Source: a virus. From it: a stretch of 26,117 nucleotides of DNA. The stretch is from the IMG/VR virus record IMGVR_UViG_3300042870_000518, positions 1-26,117 of that record; one strand, written 5' to 3'. Below are positions 1-7,367 of this stretch, in pieces. The number at the start of each line of letters is the position of its first letter. The first letter of the stretch is position 1. The position numbers were made by a program, and so were the translations under genes. The notes beneath the pieces were generated by a model that worked only from the letters and a program-made list of their open reading frames with translations, had not been told where the DNA came from and did no database searches.

Positions 1-741
1 TAATGTTGCGCCAGAACCAGCAACAAAAACGATTGTTGTCCCAACTGGAAAAGCAACTTGAGGTGTACCACCAGTAGTATTTCCAGGAATGGTTATTGTG
101 CGAGTTGCTGTTGAGTAGATGTGTTTTCCAGCATCGGCCGCAACTAGACGATAAGCACTTGTCGTGGTGGCGTTTTGTGGTAGCCCCATATAGCCAAAAC
201 CGCTAGTGCCAGTTGAGACTGTTCCAGCGGCAGGGTTTCCAGTAACATTTCCTGCAAGAGTAAGATTGCTAGCGAGTGCGGTTACGCCTGCACCGTTTAC
301 GGTTACATCACCAGACAAAGTTGTGGCAGTGACAACACCGGTAGTGGTGGTTCCGAGCAATACCTGACCAGCAGTTGCGTTGGCTAATTTGCTGTGAGCA
401 ATAAGGGCCGAAGCATTGATGTCAATGTTCATGATAGTGCCGTTGAGAATGTTGGCTGAAGTAACAACCCCTTCTTCAATGAGCGCTAATTGCGGAGTCC
501 ATTCTGTACCGCTCCAAATGTAAATTTTGTTATCGTCCTTGAGGTAGCAGATTCTTCCCTTGTTCTCTACGCCAAGTGCTGGTTCGGTTAGAACAATATT
601 TGGGGCCGTGCCGGTAAACCCACCAAACGCAGCGTCTCTTTCATCCGAATCTTCAAAAACAATGAGCGCCTGGTCCATGAAGTACGTATTTACATCGGAC
701 GCATCAAGAATTTCGCCATCCTGAAATAGTTTGATTGGCAT
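1..741 (-). CDS. Tail fibre / minor tail protein, N-terminal part (runs off left edge)
   Basis: The frame is open from an ATG at 741 to base 1 (247 codons) with no stop, so the C-terminus lies outside the window. An AGAGGG ribosome-binding sequence sits 7 bases before the ATG. The N-terminus MPIKLFQDGEILDASDVNTY followed by FMDQALIVFEDSDERD is of a type I recognise at the start of many phage tail-fibre and minor tail proteins, probably the baseplate-attachment end. Residues about 55-85 hold a short module ending in YIWSGTEW, the same kind of G-x-x-Y/W-x-G-x-x-W module seen in other fibres of this window. The last 50 visible residues (YRLVAADAGKHI onward, then FPVGTTIVFVAGSGA) form a beta-rich domain related to the C-terminus of the fibre at 3517-4311. 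No collagen-like triplets are visible in this part. Role: probably receptor binding or fibre assembly; receptor unknown. Confidence 0.85.
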   Translation of the reverse strand, partial: MPIKLFQDGEILDASDVNTYFMDQALIVFEDSDERDAAFGGFTGTAPNIVLTEPALGVENKGRICYLKDDNKIYIWSGTEWTPQLALIEEGVVTSANILNGTIMNIDINASALIAHSKLANATAGQVLLGTTTTGVVTATTLSGDVTVNGAGVTALASNLTLAGNVTGNPAAGTVSTGTSGFGYMGLPQNATTTSAYRLVAADAGKHIYSTATRTITIPGNTTGGTPQVAFPVGTTIVFVAGSGATL

Positions 742-816
742 TTAAGACCCTCTTGTTGGTAGAACTCAACTCAATTTTACGTTAATTCAACCGCGCAGAG
801 GGTAAGTAGTTGCTAT

Positions 817-1872
817 TTAAAGTTCGTAAAAACCTTTGCCCCAAAGAGTCAAAAGACGAGTGAAGTATTTTTCGTACAGTAGTGCGTTGACGTCTAACCC
901 AAAACGATTGACTGCATATTCTCTAATCGCTTTACGGTCAAGAGTTGGGGCAGCGACAGCAGCGTCAATAAATTGTCGCAATGTACGGCAACGAAAACCA
1001 TTAACTCCGTGAATTACGTTTTCAGGAAAAGCGCCCCAGTCGGTTGTGATTACCGGAGTGCCACATGCCATCGCTTCGGCTACAACCAATCCAAATGGCT
1101 CGGTGTAAATAGTTGGCACAAAAGATGCAATCGCTCCGCCCATCAACTTGGCTCGTTCTTCTGTTCCCACAACACCCACGTACTCGCCGTAATCGGGCAC
1201 AGTTCCCTGTCCAGCGACTATGAGACGCTTTCCTAGGTGTCTGCAGACGTCTACGGCCACCTGATAGCCCTTACGGTCTATAAGCCGTCCTATGAAGAGA
1301 TAGTAGTCATCGGGTGTCTCTCTAAAAGGAAAGTCTTTTATGTCTACATGGCCTGGGATTACATCATCGTAAAACTGACCGTCTACGTCATTGGGGTTGC
1401 CAGCCGCTGCTCCGTAAACAACATGCATCCAGGCATAGGACTCAAAGACCTTGTACTTGGCAAAAGTCCCACCGTACCCAACTTCAAACTCTACGGTCAT
1501 ATTGTTGGGGAAAGCATCAGCAATCACTTTGTGCGCCCGTCCACCAATAACACAAATAAAGTCTTTGGGCTGGATTCGCTTAGCCATCTCTTCAATGGCT
1601 GTGTTGTTGAACTTAACCCAGTGAGGCAAGGAATAGTCAAAAGACGCAAGGGAATAATGCTTGCCTTCCAAGGAGTCAAGGCGCTCCTGCTCGGAAATGC
1701 ACATGATGTTCTCATCACAAGGCGCATCGGTGAATTCCCCACCGTAAAGAAAAACCTCATGATTGAGGGATTTCATCATTATTGCAAATTTACGAACATT
1801 CTCAGTAAACGCGCAAGCCGTGAAATCTAGGGTCGTGTTTGCGTGAGGAAGACCTACTACATGAAATCTCAT
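817..1872 (-). CDS. GT-B glycosyltransferase, family 4-like
   Basis: A 351-aa protein with the C-terminal Rossmann half of a retaining GT-B glycosyltransferase (Glycos_transf_1). FIGRLIDRKG at residues 193-202 is the usual start of the nucleotide-sugar domain, and EPFGLVVAEAMACGTPVITT (258-277) gives the E-x7-E signature (E258, E266) that contacts the sugar nucleotide. The N-terminal half (MRFHVVGLPH, then FTENVRKFAIMMKSLNHEV) fits the acceptor domain. No signal peptide or membrane segment is seen, so it should act in the host cytoplasm. The donor and acceptor cannot be read from sequence. It lies among fibre genes, 4 bases after a small hypothetical gene, so the target may be a fibre protein or a host surface polymer. 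Family call is firm; substrate is inference. Confidence 0.92.
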   Translation of the reverse strand: MRFHVVGLPHANTTLDFTACAFTENVRKFAIMMKSLNHEVFLYGGEFTDAPCDENIMCISEQERLDSLEGKHYSLASFDYSLPHWVKFNNTAIEEMAKRIQPKDFICVIGGRAHKVIADAFPNNMTVEFEVGYGGTFAKYKVFESYAWMHVVYGAAAGNPNDVDGQFYDDVIPGHVDIKDFPFRETPDDYYLFIGRLIDRKGYQVAVDVCRHLGKRLIVAGQGTVPDYGEYVGVVGTEERAKLMGGAIASFVPTIYTEPFGLVVAEAMACGTPVITTDWGAFPENVIHGVNGFRCRTLRQFIDAAVAAPTLDRKAIREYAVNRFGLDVNALLYEKYFTRLLTLWGKGFYEL

Positions 1873-1876
1873 GCGA

Positions 1877-2080
1877 CTACTCTACAGAAGATACGAAGTT
1901 CTGTCCATCCCAGATATCCCCAATTTCAACAGAGTCAACTATACGAAGAACTGGGCTAGACGCAAGGACCGCTTCCATCATCTGAAGATTGTCGCCACCC
2001 TCAAAAACGGGGAATGAGTATTTGAGCACGGCTTCACCGTCCACTTCCACAACTAAAAATTTTAGTATTACATTATCCAT
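1877..2080 (-). CDS. Small hypothetical protein (67 aa)
   Basis: A 67-aa acidic protein with a good AGGAGA ribosome-binding site 4 bases before the ATG at 2080, tucked between the fibronectin-III gene (18 bases upstream) and the glycosyltransferase (4 bases downstream). The sequence alternates short hydrophobic strands (VILKFLVVEVDG, then VLRIVDSVEIG) and ends in IWDGQNFVSSVE, suggesting a small beta-rich fold. No cysteine, signal peptide or membrane segment is seen. I do not recognise a family with confidence. The strong ribosome-binding site and tight packing make it a real gene; its position suggests a fibre accessory or chaperone, but that is a guess. Confidence 0.75.
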   Translation of the reverse strand: MDNVILKFLVVEVDGEAVLKYSFPVFEGGDNLQMMEAVLASSPVLRIVDSVEIGDIWDGQNFVSSVE

Positions 2081-2098
2081 AAATTCTCCTTAAAGAAA

Positions 2099-3517
2099 TT
2101 AACAAGGGTCACCGAATACGTTAAGACAAGGCTCACTGGAAGTAAGGTTAATTGTATTTGTTCCGTTACAGACCGTAACAGAATAGAAAGCATTGCTGAA
2201 ACCGCAAGCGCCACAGGTTGGGTTAGGGAACGCATAGTACGAACCAGGGGTGCCAGTGTAGGTGTAATCTATTCCGCCCTGGCTGAAATCGCCTGTCTTG
2301 GCTGCGCTTGTGTAAGAGCCACAACCGGTACAACTGGTACAAGTTCCACCCGTGCAACTGCCGTAAGCGCCACTGCAAGCAGCGCTGTTGTCTGAGTTGC
2401 GTAGTGGACCCGGGGTGGAACTAGTAGCAGTCCTGGTCCATCTGTAGCAAAGTCTACTTCCAGTCCGGGTGGTGTTGGTTCCTGTACTTGTTCCGCAATC
2501 ACAAGCAGCACAGTCGCATGCTACTGAAGCACACGTTCCTGAATCTGTATATCCACCAAAAGCCCAAGCAATACTGGCCTCGGTAGTAAGCCCGCTCGCA
2601 TAGGGCCCTTGACCAACACCATTAACGCCACTGGCTCTTACTTTCCAACGGTCAGTTCTGTACTGGGTAGCCAAAGCCACAGATAGACCAGCAACTTCCG
2701 TATATCCATTTAGAGTTCCACCAATATTGCTGTACCAAGTGGTTCCGTTGTCGTTAGTAACCTGATATCTGTATGCAGTTACGGTGGAGCCATTAGATGC
2801 TGCTTGACTCCATGTAAACGTATCTGTTGTATCACCATGTGTTATTATTGCCGTTCCAGGAGGGCCTGGAACAGTCGCTGGAACCGCGCCTGCAGAAATA
2901 GTGGAGTACGAACTATCTCCGGCACAGTTTGTTGCTTTTACTCGGAAGTAATAAGTTGTTCCATTGGTCAGGCCATTCACTATCAACGGAGACGATGATG
3001 ATGTTGTTCCAAAAGTAGTAACAGAAGAGGCAAATGTTGAAGAAGTTGAGTACTGAACCGTGAACGTAAACGGAGGTCCGTTGCCACCAGTTCCGGCTCC
3101 GCTTGGTGCAACCCAAGACACAGAAGATTCTCCGTTTGCATTGGACGTACCCGACACACTGGTTGGAGCGTTGGGAACAGTTGCAGGAGTTATCACTGTA
3201 GACACGCCCGAGTAAGAGCCAGTTCCGTATGTGTTGACTGCTGCTACTTTAAAATAGTACGTCGTTCCGTTAGAGAGACCAGTTACTGTTGCTCCAGTTG
3301 ATGCAGATGTGCCATCCGAGAACGTGGTCCAACCACTGGTACCGTTAGTGGAGTATTGAACCACGTAGTCAGTGATTGCAGAACCACCATTGTTTGTTGG
3401 TGCGGTCCAAGAAAGAACAGACTGAGCGTTTGCGCATGTTGTAGCCGTAGGTGTTCCGGGAGTGCCTGGTACTGTGCCCAGAAAACCACTTGCTACGGTT
3501 CCTCTATGAAAAGGCAT
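2099..3517 (-). CDS. Fibronectin type III tail protein with cysteine-rich C-terminus
   Basis: A 472-aa protein. Residues about 18-112, 113-213 and 214-313 are three consecutive fibronectin type III domains, each with the proline-rich entry (VPGTPGTP, VPNAPTSV, VPGPPGTA) and, in the first two, the strand pattern ending GLSNGTTYYFKV / GLTNGTTYYFRV. Fn3 domains are common on tailed-phage surface proteins, where they are thought to give weak contact with cell-surface carbohydrate or to act as spacers. From residue 329 to the last residue (472, itself Cys) there are 16 cysteines in about 144 residues, including CDCAACDC and CTSCTGC. The start ATG shares one base with the stop of the collagen-like gene upstream (TAATG), so the two are probably translationally coupled. 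No enzyme motif seen. Likely a virion surface or fibre-tip protein. Confidence 0.9.
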   Translation of the reverse strand: MPFHRGTVASGFLGTVPGTPGTPTATTCANAQSVLSWTAPTNNGGSAITDYVVQYSTNGTSGWTTFSDGTSASTGATVTGLSNGTTYYFKVAAVNTYGTGSYSGVSTVITPATVPNAPTSVSGTSNANGESSVSWVAPSGAGTGGNGPPFTFTVQYSTSSTFASSVTTFGTTSSSSPLIVNGLTNGTTYYFRVKATNCAGDSSYSTISAGAVPATVPGPPGTAIITHGDTTDTFTWSQAASNGSTVTAYRYQVTNDNGTTWYSNIGGTLNGYTEVAGLSVALATQYRTDRWKVRASGVNGVGQGPYASGLTTEASIAWAFGGYTDSGTCASVACDCAACDCGTSTGTNTTRTGSRLCYRWTRTATSSTPGPLRNSDNSAACSGAYGSCTGGTCTSCTGCGSYTSAAKTGDFSQGGIDYTYTGTPGSYYAFPNPTCGACGFSNAFYSVTVCNGTNTINLTSSEPCLNVFGDPC

Positions 3518-4311
3518 TACGCGCTCAAGTCGCCAATAAGTACATAACTGTTGGTCGTGATACAGAATAATGTAGCCGAAGAATATTGAGCACGAAGTTT
3601 TAATCCAGGAGTAGCAACTGGAACTGCAGTGCCATTAAATGTTACGTTGCCGGTTCCAAAACGAAGAAAATCAATGCTTTGTCCTGCCGTTATGCCGATA
3701 CCACTATTTACGGTGATATTAATATCTCCACTATTTGTGAGTTGAATCAACTTGCCAACGTCAGATGAAGATGGAGTGTATGTTGCACCTGAAACAATTA
3801 TTTGTGAAGTTGCCCACGTCCCTTGCGTTCCCGATGCTCCAGAAACTCCCGAGACGCCACTAACTCCAGATACTCCAGATACTCCTTGTGCTCCAGAAAC
3901 TCCCGAGACGCCCGAGACTCCAGAAGCACCTTGCGGACCAGACACGGTAGAGGCAGTTCCACTTACACCAGAAACACCCGAAGCGCCCGACGGCCCTGTT
4001 GCGCCGATAACGCCAGAGACACCGCTTACACCGGAGACACCGCTAGGACCAGGAACCCCAGAAACACCCGAAACACCCGAAGCGCCCGACGGCCCTGTTG
4101 CGCCGATAACTCCGCTGACCCCCGAGATGCCTGAAATTCCGGAAACGCCCGAAACTCCACTAACCCCAGATACGCCACTGGGTCCTGTTGGACCAACAAC
4201 ACCTAAAGAGTCAACATTGAGCGCCCACTTACCATCCGTGTATGTCCACGTTTTGCCGTTTACGGTGTGGTTGTCACCTGGTGCAGGTGAGTTTGGGAAA
4301 TCAATAGCCAT
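3517..4311 (-). CDS. Collagen-like tail fibre (264 aa)
   Basis: Three parts are visible. Residues 1-35 form a short attachment module (DFPNSPAPGD then NGKTWTYTDGKW) that recurs at the start of the proteins at 14997-15227 and 12449-13213. Residues about 40-165 are Gly-X-Y repeats, mostly GVS with GATGPSGAS interludes and one gap (GTASTVSG). Residues about 170-264 form a beta-rich C-terminal domain (SSSDVGKLIQLTNSGDI, then LIGDLSA at the end) of a kind common at phage fibre tips and related to the C-terminal visible part of the gene at 1-741. Collagen-like repeats in phages are expected to form trimeric helices. A 41-bp perfect direct repeat lies inside. Probable receptor-binding or spacer fibre; overlaps the fibronectin gene start by one base. 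Confidence 0.93.
   Translation of the reverse strand: MAIDFPNSPAPGDNHTVNGKTWTYTDGKWALNVDSLGVVGPTGPSGVSGVSGVSGVSGISGISGVSGVIGATGPSGASGVSGVSGVPGPSGVSGVSGVSGVIGATGPSGASGVSGVSGTASTVSGPQGASGVSGVSGVSGAQGVSGVSGVSGVSGVSGASGTQGTWATSQIIVSGATYTPSSSDVGKLIQLTNSGDINITVNSGIGITAGQSIDFLRFGTGNVTFNGTAVPVATPGLKLRAQYSSATLFCITTNSYVLIGDLSA
3971..4110 (-). repeat. 41-bp perfect direct repeat inside collagen-like gene
   Basis: Bases 3971-4011 and 4070-4110 are identical over 41 bases and lie 99 bases (33 codons) apart, in the same reading phase. They encode a VIGATGPSGASGVS-type block, so unequal exchange between the copies would remove or add exactly 33 residues without breaking the frame. Confidence 0.85.
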
Positions 4312-4335
4312 ATGCCCCTATTTTACACTATGTTC

Positions 4336-5085
4336 CTATTGAGCCTTGGCCCACTGAATGACTTTTCGGCTTGTGTGCTGTGCAATGCAGTTGTCCCCAA
4401 TTGAGGTGATGTCATAACCAAGCGACTCAACATAGGCAATAATCTCCTTACGCCGTTCTTGGTACCAGTCCATAATGCTCCACGTCTCAAAGATGATGGG
4501 TGGATAATTGTTTGCCTTGAGGGTTTCTAGACCGCCCTTAATAACAGCCAACTCAAGACCCTCAACATCTATCTTGATGAGCCTGATGTTCTGAAATCCG
4601 TAATCGTCCAGTCGGTCAATCTGTATCTTTTCCAGCCTGCCCTGACTGGCGCAAACATTGTTATTCTCTTGAACGCCAGCATCCAGACTGAAAGCACCGA
4701 TATTCACTTCAACGGAATAATCAGGAGTAAATATTTCAACCTCAGCCGCAGTCTCTCCGAGACCCTTGTTTGTCAAATGAACATTCTCTAGGCCATTCAA
4801 AACAACATTGGCGCACAACTGATAGAAAACTATCCTCTGTGGTTCAAAACCGTAGAACTCAATACCAGGGAATTGTTTAGCCAAAGGAACAACATAGGTT
4901 CCGATATTGCTGCCGATATCTAGGACTACTCCGTCCTTGTTGTCTCCGACCAGGATTGTTGAATAATATTCCAGCCATGCGTCATGACCGGCACCTGACC
5001 GAAGCCCGTCACTGATTACGTCAGGCTTATCAAAGATAAGGAACTGGTTTCCCCTGCATTGAACTACGAGCATATTAGGCAGCAT
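4336..5085 (-). CDS. FkbM-family SAM-dependent methyltransferase
   Basis: A 249-aa protein with the FkbM methyltransferase layout: SAM-binding motif VVLDIGSNIG at residues 53-62, the acidic residue after strand 2 in GFEP (79-82), and the family's characteristic IKIDVEGLE block at 170-178 followed by a hydrophobic strand YPPIIFE (195-200). FkbM enzymes are O-methyltransferases, most often acting on sugar hydroxyls of glycans or on polyketides; in phages they are typically found with glycosyltransferases. No signal peptide is seen, so action is cytoplasmic. It closes the enzyme cassette, 11 bases after the small membrane protein and 24 bases before a collagen-like fibre gene. Family call is firm; methyl acceptor unknown. 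Confidence 0.93.
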   Translation of the reverse strand: MLPNMLVVQCRGNQFLIFDKPDVISDGLRSGAGHDAWLEYYSTILVGDNKDGVVLDIGSNIGTYVVPLAKQFPGIEFYGFEPQRIVFYQLCANVVLNGLENVHLTNKGLGETAAEVEIFTPDYSVEVNIGAFSLDAGVQENNNVCASQGRLEKIQIDRLDDYGFQNIRLIKIDVEGLELAVIKGGLETLKANNYPPIIFETWSIMDWYQERRKEIIAYVESLGYDITSIGDNCIAQHTSRKVIQWAKAQ

Positions 5086-5096
5086 AGAAATTTATT

Positions 5097-5381
5097 CTAA
5101 ACCCACCAAAAGTGTTTTAGGATAGAAAGACTGGCCAAGATAACCCAAGCCACATTGAATAGAATGATTGTAGGAAGAGTCTTTTCGGTAGATGACCAAA
5201 TCAGGGCAATGCTTGAAGCGATAGCGAAGATATAAACCCACCACCACTGGTAGCCAAGAAGCAAGCCGGGAAAGATAATGGCGATTTTGGTAGCAAAACC
5301 CCACGCCTCTACGATGTTGGGTTTAGTCCAATACCCCTTGTGAGACATTGTCTTGGTTGCTTGTATTACTTTGTTTATCAC
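5097..5381 (-). CDS. Small integral membrane protein (three predicted helices)
   Basis: A 94-aa protein from a GTG at 5381, three bases after the stop of the upstream oxygenase; an ATG at 5348 would give 83 aa, and neither has a clear ribosome-binding site, so the start is uncertain. Three hydrophobic stretches are visible, about residues 30-44 (IAIIFPGLLLGY), 46-64 (WWVYIFAIASSIALIW) and 70-90 (PTIILFNVAWVILASLSIL). The first 28 residues are polar and basic with two lysines, suggesting a cytoplasmic N-terminus. Rich in tryptophan. No family recognised. Could anchor the cassette enzymes at the membrane, be a transporter subunit, or be a holin-like or superinfection protein; none of these is shown by sequence. 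Confidence 0.72.
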   Translation of the reverse strand: MINKVIQATKTMSHKGYWTKPNIVEAWGFATKIAIIFPGLLLGYQWWWVYIFAIASSIALIWSSTEKTLPTIILFNVAWVILASLSILKHFWWV

Positions 5382-5384
5382 GTT

Positions 5385-6050
5385 CTATCTACTCATGTCA
5401 TTTACGAAAGCACGGGCTTCATCGGCGCGATATTGCTCGTACTGTTTTTCAATTGATTTTTCTTCTACGACTGGTTTTTCTATTAATTTTAGATGAGAAT
5501 TTTCTTTTTTGTCATATGCATGACTGGCCCAAGGACCGTTGGCGTCAACGTAATGATAGAACCCTTGAATGTGGTACGAATCTTGAGGGACGTTAAATAC
5601 GGGTCGGAAATGATTTACTTCCATTCCTTTGTACACAGCGCCGTCTCCTGGCTTCATTGCAATAGGGGTATCGCCCATAACTAGGGGCCACTCATAGTCT
5701 TTGCCACGGTAGTTGTACTCATAGCAAACGCTTACAGATATTTCGCAAGCAGGTCGGTCTATGTGTGGAGTCAGTTCCTGACCGCGTCTATAAACCCTGT
5801 AAAAAGAGTATGTAGGAATTAGTGATAATCCTGTAACTTCTTCTACCTTCTCTTTATAGTCAAGCAATAGGGACTCCATTAAGAAGTCTGCATAAACAGC
5901 GTGAGCATTGATTACCTGTGCTGTATCTGGACTGAAAGAATATGCTTCTTTCAGGAGTGCGTATTTTGACACAACAGACACGACAGAGGCGTCTGCAAAA
6001 TTGGGCACATAGACATAGTTGTCTGTAGAAAAGTTTTCAGACTTACTCAT
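5385..6050 (-). CDS. Fe(II)/2-oxoglutarate-dependent oxygenase (subfamily with HxD and GxGxxxYxG)
   Basis: I place the start at the ATG at 6050 (221 aa, MSKSENFSTD); a start at 6089 would overlap the previous gene by 47 bases, while this one overlaps by 8. The iron-binding facial triad is visible: H96 and D98 in TPHIDRPACEIS, and H147 in GDGAVYKGMEVNHFRP, with R149 next to it, then QGFYHYVDANGP at 162-173. This layout is known in a group of small 2OG-Fe(II) oxygenases distinct from the prolyl-hydroxylase type next door. The last about 45 residues are charged and probably helical (EEKSIEKQYEQYRADEARAF). Expected chemistry is hydroxylation or related oxidation using O2 and 2-oxoglutarate; substrate unknown. 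Part of the halogenase cassette. Confidence 0.85.
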   Translation of the reverse strand: MSKSENFSTDNYVYVPNFADASVVSVVSKYALLKEAYSFSPDTAQVINAHAVYADFLMESLLLDYKEKVEEVTGLSLIPTYSFYRVYRRGQELTPHIDRPACEISVSVCYEYNYRGKDYEWPLVMGDTPIAMKPGDGAVYKGMEVNHFRPVFNVPQDSYHIQGFYHYVDANGPWASHAYDKKENSHLKLIEKPVVEEKSIEKQYEQYRADEARAFVNDMSR

Positions 6051-6624
6051 AGCGCAGCCACGTGACAAGAGAGTATCTGATTCCCTCACTTACGGGGTGA
6101 ACAATATGTGGAAATGAATAGCAAGACGGAAAAAACACGACGTCGCCAGCAGACGGTTGGTACGTTATTCCTAGAGTTGGAAACTCTAGTTTTCCTCCCT
6201 CAAAGTCGTCGTTCAAAAAAGCAATCATGGACAGGACCCTGTCTTTGTGGTCACCACCACAATCAAAGTGTTGCTTATATTGTGTTCCTTTTTCATATTT
6301 TAAAATAAAATACCCTTCATCAACCAGTCCGCCCAAACTGTGGTGTTCGGCATATTCTGAAGTGGCTCCAGTAACTGCGTTAAAAACATATTCATCAAGT
6401 TTCTGTGTACCGCCATCAATTATGATGTGGTTTGGTAAGTGTATTAACTTGTTGCTTCTGTATAGATTCTGAATATTTGGATTGTCTCTATCTTCAAAAG
6501 TGCTGGCGTATACCCAGTTTAAAGAAATGTCGCTGTCTATTGCTTTTTCTATAGAGTCAATAATAATTTTAGGTTCACTCAACAACTTGTCGTAAACCCA
6601 TAACGAAGGGTGTAGTACTTGCAT
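6043..6624 (-). CDS. Fe(II)/2-oxoglutarate-dependent oxygenase, prolyl-4-hydroxylase-like
   Basis: A 193-aa protein about the size of the P4Hc catalytic core. The jelly-roll iron site is clear: H119 and D121 in YKQHFDCGGD, distal H173 in FPHIVHPV, and R183 in GIRYSLVTWL, the residue that binds 2-oxoglutarate. FLNDDFEGGKLEFP (136-149) and the SAGDVVFFPS strand (158-167) are standard for this family. Phage members of this type are widespread and their substrates are mostly unknown; animal and some bacterial relatives hydroxylate proline in proteins. Its start ATG shares one base with the stop of the 247-aa gene upstream (TAATG), and its end overlaps the next oxygenase by 8 bases, so translation is probably coupled. 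Confidence 0.92.
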   Translation of the reverse strand: MQVLHPSLWVYDKLLSEPKIIIDSIEKAIDSDISLNWVYASTFEDRDNPNIQNLYRSNKLIHLPNHIIIDGGTQKLDEYVFNAVTGATSEYAEHHSLGGLVDEGYFILKYEKGTQYKQHFDCGGDHKDRVLSMIAFLNDDFEGGKLEFPTLGITYQPSAGDVVFFPSCYSFPHIVHPVSEGIRYSLVTWLRYE

Positions 6625-7367
6625 TATTTTTCTTTTTTGGCTAGTTCAGTATCCACTCTGTGCTTATGCCGTCTATATGGTCCTGCGGTTCCTAGTGAAG
6701 GCATGATGTATCCCGACCCAAAGCCACTGTTTGCAACATACTTAAAATAAGATTCGTCTTCAAACTCAATGGATGAAAGATTAGTGCTTCGTTTAAATGG
6801 GACTACCTGCATCATAGGAGTTCCATAAGGAATCATAAAGTCTGTATTTGCTTTTATGTTTAAAACGATATTACTTACATGATAAAAATCTGTATGAACT
6901 ATTGCTGGCAAAACATCATAGTTCTCGTTTGGTTCCCAAGACAATGGGAGTATCAATGATGACCATCCTGGAGCAGTTTCAAAACGCCACGGACTTACAA
7001 TTTTTGGGTATTGCATATTCTCTAGTTTGCGAATACCAACAACAGGACATCCTGGCGTGTCCTGAACAGGAAATCCTTGAACCGATATGTTTTCAAGTGG
7101 TGGATTCATGTTCTCCATGCGTGATTCCCAGAAACCACCTTCTGGGTTTGGTCTGAAAAATAGATTGCTCCAAAGAGGAACAGTCATTCCCGCTGAAAGA
7201 TAGTCATTAACGCCTGCACACTTTTTTAAACCTGCACCGCTTGGCATTGTCTTGTACCACTTAGGCATTGTTAGTTGTGAGTTCAAATACGGAGGCATCT
7301 CCATTAGACGATTGTCTTCTGGGGTTACTCTAATATGTCCTGGCTTTACTGGTTTTTTCTTTTTCAC
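6624..7367 (-). CDS. Conserved protein of unknown function next to halogenase (247 aa)
   Basis: Starts at a GTG (7367) that overlaps the halogenase stop as GTGA. The N- and C-terminal ends are strongly basic (MKKKKPVKPG; RRHKHRVDTELAKKEK). The centre has PKWYKTMPSG, a KKCAGVNDYLSAGMTVPLWSN segment with one cysteine, then ETAPGWSSLILPLSW and a closing DFMIPYGTPMMQVVPFKR. I recall phage proteins with this APGWSSLILP / IPxGTPMMQVxPFKR pattern being found close to halogenase genes in marine phages, but I cannot name the family or its function. The IPxGTPMMQV strand resembles a beta-roll or cupin-like segment, which is only an impression. No signal peptide or membrane helix. Its overlap with the halogenase argues for a joint role. 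Confidence 0.85.
   Translation of the reverse strand: MKKKKPVKPGHIRVTPEDNRLMEMPPYLNSQLTMPKWYKTMPSGAGLKKCAGVNDYLSAGMTVPLWSNLFFRPNPEGGFWESRMENMNPPLENISVQGFPVQDTPGCPVVGIRKLENMQYPKIVSPWRFETAPGWSSLILPLSWEPNENYDVLPAIVHTDFYHVSNIVLNIKANTDFMIPYGTPMMQVVPFKRSTNLSSIEFEDESYFKYVANSGFGSGYIMPSLGTAGPYRRHKHRVDTELAKKEK

Noticed and set aside
742-820. TTTAAATAG on the minus strand as a T4-like late promoter for the leftmost gene
   Set aside because: It matches the TATAAATA late motif only partly and lies about 70 bases from the start; no second example was seen to support it.
2913-3116. Minus-strand 67-aa frame inside the fibronectin-III gene
   Set aside because: It is an out-of-frame shadow of the three-domain protein, with no start signal and implausible composition.
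3752-4342. Plus-strand frame encoding [12 protein letters not shown]-type repeats (also at 11032-11619, 16862-17296, 25342-25830)
   Set aside because: This is the antisense reading of Gly-Val-Ser and Gly-Ala-Thr repeats. The minus-strand proteins have clear domains at both ends, while these have none and no ribosome-binding sites.
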